Source of the DNA: Dryocosmus kuriphilus
Taxonomy: Eukaryota; Arthropoda; Insecta; Hymenoptera; Cynipidae
Direction: 5' to 3'
Assembly: GCA_038277395.1 (NCBI GenBank)
Contig: CM076194.1
Location: 184,234,788 to 184,298,787 of the forward strand
DNA length: 64,000 bases
Positions 56,946 through 64,000 of this stretch are shown in pieces. A model generated the notes under the pieces. It made no database searches, was not told where the DNA came from, and was given only the letters and a program-made list of their open reading frames with translations. Every line of letters begins with the position of its first letter. Positions within the stretch are counted from its first letter, which is position 1. A program made the position numbers and the translations under genes.

Positions 56946-58144
56946 GGCGGGTTTTCATTGGCATTCCTCTGTCTTCCTTGACTGGAATAATTTCGGTTAA
57001 ATCGATTGCCCTGATTATTGTTATTATTTGATCCCCATCTATTGTTAGTGGGGCCATTTCGTGGGTAGGCATTCCCTGTCGCCCTCCACGACTCCATTTG
57101 ATGGTTTGTATTCTCATTTTTTATATGGGACTTTTCTTTCCATTCCCGATTTTCATTTGAACCTGAATTTCTTTTGCCAATTTTGTCGAAGTCACCCAAC
57201 ATTTCTAATAAATCTGTGAATTCACAAATTCCGCGTCATACAATGGCGTATTTTATTTCGTCATTGTAGTGACGGGCTAATTTTCTTATTATTTCTCTGA
57301 TCTCAGGTATAGGGGTCAGTTCTCGTGTTTGAGCAATCATTTTCGTGGCATACTCTGCTCGCGTGCCATCTTTGTCCTGCTGGTAAGCCCCAAACTCCAG
57401 CTGCCTTCGGAAGTCATGCTGGGCCTGTTCACTCCAGTACGTCTGCTGGAACTTGTGCTTGAAGGTATCCAAGTCAGGCACGTGTTGTTTAATATTTTTC
57501 CACCAGTCACCTGGTGGACCAGCCAACGACCTTTCTAATAGATACTCCATGTCGCATGGTCGGGGTCTTACGGCCAGCCAGTATTGTTCCAACTGTCGTA
57601 AGTATTTTGTTGGACTCCCGCTCCCGTCGAACTCAGGTAGTACGTATTTGATATTAGGTTTCATTATCTCTGTGGGGTTTCGCTCTCTTTCCTGATTATT
57701 TTGTATCCTTTCAATTATCCTTACTTGGGACGTCTCTAGCCTTTCTATCTGACTTTGTAGACGGTTGTTTCTATCTTCCAATCCTTGTGTCAGATTTGTT
57801 GTTACTTCTATGGATTTATTTAAATGTGTTTGTAAGTCAGAAAATTTTTTTTGTATCATTTTCTCTTTTTGCGCATCTTGCTTTTCTTTATTTTTCCTCT
57901 CCTCGTCTATCATTTTTCTTGCCCTTTGTTCCATTTCGGATAGTTTTTTTTCTATTTCTCTCCACACGTCGTCCATGGTACCCGGATTTCCTTCTCCTTG
58001 CCCCCCTGTTTCTGGGCTCTCCCTGGTCTCCTCTCTGCTCATTGTTGTCTCGTCCAAGTTTCCACCCTCCGTGTCCTTTTCTTCTTGTCTCTCCTCCATT
58101 GTTTTATTATGCCCCTTGGCTGAACGTAGTGACGTTTTATTCAT
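56822..58144 (-). pseudogene. gag: gag of the LTR element, one nonsense codon (copy B)
   Basis: 302 codons run from the Met at 58144. Residues 1-60 are acidic and charged, about 60-155 coiled coil, about 165-302 the retrotransposon capsid-like core (EFDGSGSPTKYL, RSLAGPPGDWW, FGAYQQDKDGTRAEY). A TGA at 57236-57238 follows KYAIV; the frame then continues through LLEMLGDFDKIGK into an Asn/Arg-rich tail ending at 56822. No CCHC zinc knuckle is present; the basic tail presumably binds RNA. The TGA sits where related gags commonly have Arg, compatible with CGA to TGA. Confidence 0.88.
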
Positions 58145-58175
58145 TTTTGTTTCGTCGATACTGCAATTTTTATTC

Positions 58176-58361
58176 CTACTTTTGACAGTATTGTTTCCTT
58201 GTATCTCCCACCTTTTCTACTTTCTTTTCTCTTTTTATACATTCATCAAAAGCTTTCATATCCCGCGGTACATATTTTTGCGATAGCGGTGGTGGGTAAT
58301 AAACCCTTTTTAATGGTTCTTTCCCCTTAAAAAACGCTTCAAACACCTCTTTTTGATTCAT
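58176..58361 (-). CDS. Leader ORF between PBS and gag (copy B)
   Basis: Identical 61-codon frame to 27416-27601, in a different frame from gag and ending 31 nt before its Met. Confidence 0.4.
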   Translation of the reverse strand: MNQKEVFEAFFKGKEPLKRVYYPPPLSQKYVPRDMKAFDECIKREKKVEKVGDTRKQYCQK

Positions 58362-58402
58362 CCCTCTCTGATTTATAAACCTCGTATTTTCTTTCTCCTC
58401 GT

Positions 58403-58421
58403 GCCCTACGTTGCTGCGCCA
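58403..58421 (-). promoter_or_regulatory. tRNA primer-binding site (copy B)
   Basis: Same TGGCGCAGCAACGTAGGGC as in copy A, starting one base inside the 5' LTR. Confidence 0.8.
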
Positions 58422-58422
58422 A

Positions 58423-59980
58423 TGTAACTTTTTAAAGTTTTACTCTTTAGGAAGGGTTACACGAGAGTAAAAAATACGAGATTCAAGGGATACATATTAT
58501 TCATTTATTTACTTATCTTCTTATCTACCCTATGATTACAATGCTAATCCTAGCTGATATAATTCTTTCTTATCTCTGATATTTCTTTTCTCTCTTACTC
58601 TCTCTCTCTCTCTTTCTTTCTCTCTCTTTCTTCAATACCATAATTTCTAACCACCTTTAATTTTCATTGCTAATCGTTCAGCATGACACTATAACACCTT
58701 TAATAACAATGGATTTAAGATGAGGGCTTTTATGCCTCGAAATAAAGATAGATGATTAAGATACCCACTCACACAATACTAGTAAGATGGCCTTTTGCTT
58801 CAGGCCTCTAAAGTCTCAACCTTTACCTACACAATATTACTCTGGGTCTCTGTGCCCCTTACCGACGTCGTTCATATAATACCTGTATCACTCTACTGAC
58901 CCAGTGAGGACCTCTTCAAATTATCCATTCATAATTTCTGGAATCTTCCCTTAATTTTAATCATTCAGTTATTTAGATGAGAGAGTTATTACCCTTTTAC
59001 TTAATTTGTGGAGGTCCACCCTGTGTATCTCTAAGTACTCTTTTTAGATTATTACACTGTACTTCTTTTACATACCATTTTTTTTTATCGAGTCCAAATT
59101 TCTCTATTTGTCACATCTCCAATCACTCGGTTTATACAATCTAATACAATATAGTTTCTATTTATTAATTCTACAATTAATTTTCTTATTATCTTAATCC
59201 AATATTTTTCACATACAATCTTAATCACTCGCTTATTATTTTAGTCCAGTATTTCCGCAAATACAATCTTTATTTACTACCTCTTTAATTACTCGCTTTT
59301 TTTTTATATACGATTATACAATTCTACACAATGTTTTCTCTAAGATACAGTTTTATAAAAAATGCTCTTTATTCAAATACAGTCTTTTATAATTAATTCT
59401 TCCCAGAACCTCAGAAAGCAGATCTCCAACCTTGCAGCTTAAACGTTGAAATGATAGGAATGCGCGCGAATATTCTTTTAATCCCCTTATTGACAAAGTA
59501 ATAAGATGAATCTTATTGCTTCTCAAGGGGGCTAAAAGAAGCTATGAGGATTCAAATTAACGCGTCGACTTCTAATTTTCTTATGGACAAGTGTGAGGAG
59601 TAAATTCCAGCTCTTCTCAAGGAAACTAGAAGAAGATGGAAAACCGAAAACAAACGAAACTTCGAATTCCCTTCTTGACAAGGGGATGGGATAAATATCC
59701 CAATCCTTCTCAAGGGAGCTAGAAGTTGAGGACTTCGCGATACTCCCGAGGACCTCTGGGTCCTGCTGCAAGTCGGAATCCGCTTCTTTGGCCTACGTAC
59801 CCGCTTTTTAAAGTATTCTCCCCCTGCACTCACTCCCTACGTCACAAATCTGGAGCACTGGAGGGGTAGGAAACACTCGCGCGTGGGTGGGGCTCCTGCA
59901 CATAGAGCTCCTTGAGAGTCTTTTCTCTCGTACGTCTAGATCTTGCCTATGTGCAGGCTCATAACTCACTTCCAAATGTC

Positions 59981-59983
<3 letters not shown>
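58423..59983 (-). repeat. 5' LTR (copy B)
   Basis: 1561 bp. It shares with copy A's 5' LTR the substitutions that distinguish it from the 3' LTR, for example GAGATTCAAGG and TTATCCATTC. Confidence 0.93.

Positions 59984-60027
<44 letters not shown>
59984..60027. repeat. (AT)n microsatellite (copy B)
   Basis: Right flank of the retrotransposon, slightly longer than in copy A. Confidence 0.95.
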
Positions 60028-60029
<2 letters not shown>

Positions 60030-61191
60030 CCGTGCGATAAAAGAGTTGTGAATTTCTACCCCTGATTCGCCCTAATTATTTTCACTTCTCTAACATTATA
60101 CATTTCAAGGCCCTCATATTTTAATTTCTTTTATAAGTCAGTTTTAAACAAACAATCGTTACATTTACGTGAAATACCGATTTTTCCAATAAATTTACCG
60201 AATTGAAAAACAGAGCTCAATATAACAAATTAAGAAATTATACTTACAATTAATCAAAATTCAAATTCCCTTTTAACGTCCAAAAGTTAACTGTGACGCA
60301 CGAAAAATTCTAGTTCAAATATATTTAACCAGAATGGTAGTTAACTTAACCAGGTTTTTTTTTAGTGAATTAGCAAATTCTTAGAAATTAAAAAATATAT
60401 ATTTAACTGCAAGAGTAAAGAACGACCATATTTGGACAATCACAAAAATATCATTCGTTTTGGAAATTGCGCAAATACGAGCGAGAAGTCACGGATTAAA
60501 TAATATTCCTAAGAAATAGGCCTAACAAAAGAAACTCGCTTTTTGCAATATTGTTGCAAATACTAATATAAGGTTTTAACATTATGTTTTCGCAAAACCA
60601 AAGCGAAATACTAGAAAAGACAAGAAACAAAAATTAATTCTTCTTTAGAATATTTACAAATATGTTTTCTTCTTTTAGTTTCATATCTTGCTTTGTTTAT
60701 GAAATCATTAATATTTTTGTAATGTATATATTCAATTGAAAGGAATTGTGTAATTTTTTATAAAATAAAAAATATAAATAAAGAGTATAATTATATAAAA
60801 TTTAATACCTGTATTTGCTGGATATATAAATTAAATTAATATTTCAAACTATTTTCTATGATTATAATTTCGCTCTTTTTTAATTATGCCAATTTAATAA
60901 AAAAATAATATAATTCATAAATAATGTACAGTGCATGCATATAAATTGATAATGTCTATTCGATGTAATCATTATTATATATAATAAATATTGAAGACCA
61001 ACTATAACTTATAGACATGAATTTAGTATTAAATATTTAATATTCTGGTAGTAAATAAACGTGCAGTATGCAGTTTGTGCTAATCTGTTGCTAATGGTAA
61101 CTGATCGAGTAGAAACTAGGATGGTAAATCATTTTTGTAAATTCCAACTTTCATCAGTTATCGACGCGCAACGTGCACCTTCAAAGTAACT
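60028..61191. other. AT-rich sequence, no gene (copy B)
   Basis: Counterpart of 29271-30434. Confidence 0.6.
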
Positions 61192-61298
61192 CTTAGGGGC
61201 ATCCGCCAAGAGGGCGCATTTATCAGCGCAAGTTTTTCACATTCTCTTATGCCATTAGTCTGCTAATCTCCCTACTAATCTCTGCTATGGACATAGGA
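61192..61298 (-). repeat. Dispersed repeat, right member (copy B)
   Basis: Counterpart of 30435-30540. Confidence 0.75.
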
Positions 61299-61443
61299 TT
61301 GAAGGAATAGTAGGGGACCAGGTATCTTGTTGTGTATTGGCAAATATCTTTGGTATTGGTTGCCAGCAGCGAGGAAGGCCGCCATCTTGGTGTGTGCAAA
61401 GTGTATATGTGTGTGTATATATATATATATGGTACCGTTGTTA

Positions 61444-62237
61444 CCCGAAATCAGTTAAAACTAGTTTTAACTAGTTAAAACGCGAAGTAACCAACTCCTT
61501 TTGTAAACCCTAGTGAAAAAAACTCATAAAAACTTGTAAGCCCAAACGAGTTCTTACGACTAAAGTAAGTTGACGCAGGTATGCAGATATATACAGGTAT
61601 ATATTTTTGTTGCGGAGACCCCTAGCCAGGTATAAAGTATACGAGTTCTTACAAGTAAAAGCGACAAAAGCTCATAAGAACTCGTAAGATCTTACGAGTT
61701 TTCCTTACTAGTAAGACTGAGTAATTTTTAGTAGGGAAAACTAGTTTTAACTAGTTAAAACGCGAAGTAATCAAGTCCTTTTATAAAAACCCCAAGATTT
61801 TGTTCACTCCATCTTATTTCGTGTTTTAATTGAAAATATCAGTTAAAATTAGATTGACCCAATTGTGCGACTGGTCCCGCAGAAGAGTGATTGGTCACAT
61901 CTCGACCCCCTTTTCCAGATTCCCCTTTAAAAAACACGTTTTAGCGACTGGTCGCAGATAAGTGATTGGTCGCAGCTGGAAAATTTATTTTTTCAAAGGA
62001 GAACCTGGAAAAGGGGGTCGAGATGTGATCAATCACTCTACTGTGACCAGCCGCTAGCACGTGTTTTTTGAAAGACGAGCTGGAAAAGGGGTCCGAGATG
62101 TTGTAATTAACCAAATCTTCGGGTTTTTACAAAAGGACTTGGTTGCTTTGCGTTTTGACTAGTTAAAACTAGTTTTGACAAATGATCGTAGTAATTTCGC
62201 GTTTAACTAGTTAAAACTAGTTTTAACTGATTTCGGG
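61444..62237. mobile_element. Nested palindromic DNA element (copy B)
   Basis: Counterpart of 30687-31480, the same length (794 bp), with TA on both sides. Confidence 0.8.
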
Positions 62238-62372
62238 TATTAACGGTAGCATATATATATATCTGAATTTGGACCGTTGGCTGGTTACGTTTGTTTCTAA
62301 TTTCGTGTTTATTTTCTTAAATTTCGGAGTGTAAATCATTTTTAAACTGTGGCAAGTGCGATACATTTAGCA

Positions 62373-62455
62373 GTGGTTTATTGTGTAGTTCCTGTTTGCA
62401 ATGAATGTACAGAAAAGAGGAGTAAGAAGAAAGGTGTTGAAGTTATGTTTCACAA
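62373..62455 (+). pseudogene. THAP-type zinc-finger exon fragment (copy B)
   Basis: Identical coding sequence to 31616-31698 and the same GTAAGT donor. One substitution lies upstream (TGTGGCAAG against TGTGGAAAG). Confidence 0.6.
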
Positions 62456-63172
62456 GTAAGTAGAGAAACCATGTTTAGGTTTTAAGAAACAAACATATAT
62501 ATGCAGAATAAAAAACAATTTATAATTAAGTACTTTCATTAATGAAACATTTAATTTGTTAAAATTTATTGTAATCTGATAAGCGCTTTCACTAATCTAT
62601 CAAACTTGGTCAGATCAGAAGGAAAAAACTTTAATTTTCTTTGTCAATAAACATTCACTTCTCGGTTCTTTATTTCAATTTCAAGTTGAGAATACAAAAA
62701 TTAATTTATATTTTCAAAAAAAATTAATAAGCTGCTATAATGAGGTTCTTTAAAATTGTACTTGATGACTAATTTTTATACTAAATTTGACTATATTTCG
62801 TTACAAAATTTACTAGGAACATGTTTCGCATTTTTTATAAACGTGTACATACTTTTTCTAAGTTATTAATCAATTAGACCTGGTGATCGACAGAGCGATT
62901 ATCGAATAATCGATATTTCTACGAAAATATCGACGATATTATCAGATATTATCAACGAATTTGTATGGGGTGATATCGTCGATTATCAATATTTTCCCGG
63001 GCGATAATCGAAACTTTTGATTGGCTTTGCTATTTATAGACTTGAAGCAGACTGACATGTGGCGCCAGGTGTCGGAAAGGAGAACTAAGTGTTGAACACG
63101 AATGAATGTTTGTATACAGAGAGTGAAAGTTTTTTGTAGAAAATTAATTATTTATAACATAGATTTTATATC
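62456..63172. other. AT-rich sequence with ATCG-rich hairpin (copy B)
   Basis: Counterpart of 31699-32414; hairpin at about 62885-63020. Confidence 0.55.
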
Positions 63173-63590
63173 ATGGATTATATTTTGGAAACCGGATTTT
63201 CCGAAATTATAAATGGAATGCAATTTAGGGATTCAATAAAGGAAAAAGGTGTGAAATTAGTCAATTCTAATCATATGACGTGCGTAAGAGAAGTAAAAAA
63301 AGGTTACAAAACAACTGTCGAAGGTTTTTGCCTTCGCTAAACGTCAGTAAACGCAGAGGCTTATTTTGTGCTAATAGATGTAAGTACTGATAGTTCAGTT
63401 GTAGTTACCATCAAAATAATTTGTTTCACATAAGATTAATTTTTTAAAACTATTTTAGATTGATGACAATCGACACGTCACAAGTGTGAGATGTTCTTGT
63501 GTTGCCAAAAATAATAAAGGCTGCAAGCATATTTATGCACTGATTTATTACATAAATAGCGACAGAAGCTCATCAATACCTCTGTATTGA
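63173..63590 (+). pseudogene. SWIM-type zinc-finger gene fragment, two exons (copy B)
   Basis: Exon 1 is 63173-63379, the intron 63380-63458, exon 2 63459-63590. The splice sites, the in-frame TAA of exon 1 and the CSC..CKH SWIM signature are the same as in copy A. The shared stop is therefore not a sequencing error. Confidence 0.7.
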
Positions 63591-64000
63591 ACTGTTGCTG
63601 GTCTTTTTTGCTAAATACCTAGTGGGAAAGATTGTTGGTGCAAAACTCGGGCTCATTGGATGGTCCGACTTTTTATTTCCCTCAAAATGATTACTGCAAA
63701 TTCGCGAATATTTCGTCGGCTTGCATGACGATTTGTCAGCCCTGAAAAACAATTTTGTGCATGTTAAACTTATTATTAACTAATTAATTATTGATAACAA
63801 TTTAATTAATAATCAAATATAATTTATAACATATTTTTATAGATAATTACATTAAAATTGAATCAAATACATTTCTAAAAAATTATAGAAATGAATAATT
63901 TATTTTATATATTTTGCATCGTTCAATTCAATTTTTAATTGGTTAAATTTGACGTGATTTTTATCAAGTTCCATTTTTTTTGAACATTTGATTTAATTTT
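63591..64000. other. AT-rich sequence to window end (copy B)
   Basis: Counterpart of 32833-33242. Nothing recognised. Whether the LINE of 33860-36003 follows here is outside the window. Confidence 0.6.

Larger units (their letters stand above)
50906..59983 (-). mobile_element. Complete Gypsy-type LTR retrotransposon (copy B)
   Basis: Same insertion as 20145-29230: the same ATAT flanks, the same TA-rich target and the same LTR-to-LTR differences. It is the better-preserved of the two readings: gag N-terminus and third ORF are uninterrupted by the indels seen in copy A. The shared stops remain. Confidence 0.95.
36504..64000. repeat. Copy B of the ~27.5 kb direct repeat
   Basis: This copy starts immediately after the 500-N gap and runs to the window edge, where it still matches copy A (64000 corresponds to about 33242). 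The first ~2 kb (36504-38500) carries many one-base indels relative to copy A, mainly in homopolymers. After that the two copies agree almost base for base. That pattern is typical of a poorly polished contig end. A true segmental duplication cannot be excluded from sequence alone. Confidence 0.95.

Noticed and set aside
5702..64000. True tandem segmental duplication as the primary reading
   Set aside because: It is possible, but the 500-N junction, the abrupt start at a low-quality edge and the allele-like differences favour an assembly duplicate.

Overview
The window looks like a repeat-rich arthropod, most likely insect, nuclear genome. It is AT-rich and has GT-AG introns, a Gypsy-type LTR retrotransposon, hAT transposase remains, many palindromic non-autonomous DNA elements, a LINE ORF1, and THAP- and SWIM-type zinc-finger exons. 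I see no intact single-copy host gene and no rRNA, tRNA or CRISPR. The species cannot be named from sequence alone.

Layout. 1-5639 is a long inverted repeat (arms about 2.3 kb, spacer about 1 kb) whose arms carry exon fragments resembling the nuclear import receptor transportin-3 (TNPO3 / transportin-SR). From about 5702 to 33242 runs 'copy A': a decayed hAT transposase (7148-8928), a hairpin MITE (9310-9544), a GC-richer island (9544-10200), a 0.9 kb terminal-inverted-repeat element (12625-13533), a 1.56 kb giant palindrome (13788-15350), a 3.4 kb nested palindrome built of modular subrepeats (15923-19362), a complete 9.1 kb minus-strand LTR retrotransposon (20145-29230), a nested palindrome (30687-31480), a THAP-like exon (31616-31698) and a two-exon SWIM zinc-finger fragment (32415-32832). 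33860-36003 is the start of a non-LTR retrotransposon whose 5' region and ORF1 are interrupted by two MITEs of one family. 36004-36503 is a gap of exactly 500 N. 36504-64000 is 'copy B', the same series again in the same order and strand, about 30.75 kb downstream of copy A.

Copy A and copy B differ mainly in homopolymer and microsatellite length, with sparse substitutions. Copy B is indel-rich in its first 2 kb next to the gap. The simplest reading is two overlapping contigs (probably two haplotypes) placed end to end by a scaffolder, not a real tandem duplication. The annotation therefore describes one locus seen twice, and the A/B differences serve as an error or allele check.

Biology. 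The LTR element has gag, protease, RT, RNase H, integrase and an unassigned third ORF in the env position. It also has a PBS, a PPT, about 1.57 kb LTRs and an ATAT target duplication, but both copies share three in-frame stops in gag-pol. Separately, four elements of different sequence (12625-13533, 13788-15350, 34241-34696, 35280-35732), and perhaps a fifth (30687-31480), all begin CCC, end GGG and are flanked by a 2-bp direct repeat. In the LINE ORF1 case, removing the element plus one 2-bp copy leaves the frame continuous. A 2-bp target duplication, together with THAP and SWIM exons nearby, suggests an ISL2EU-like DNA transposon system. That link is an inference.
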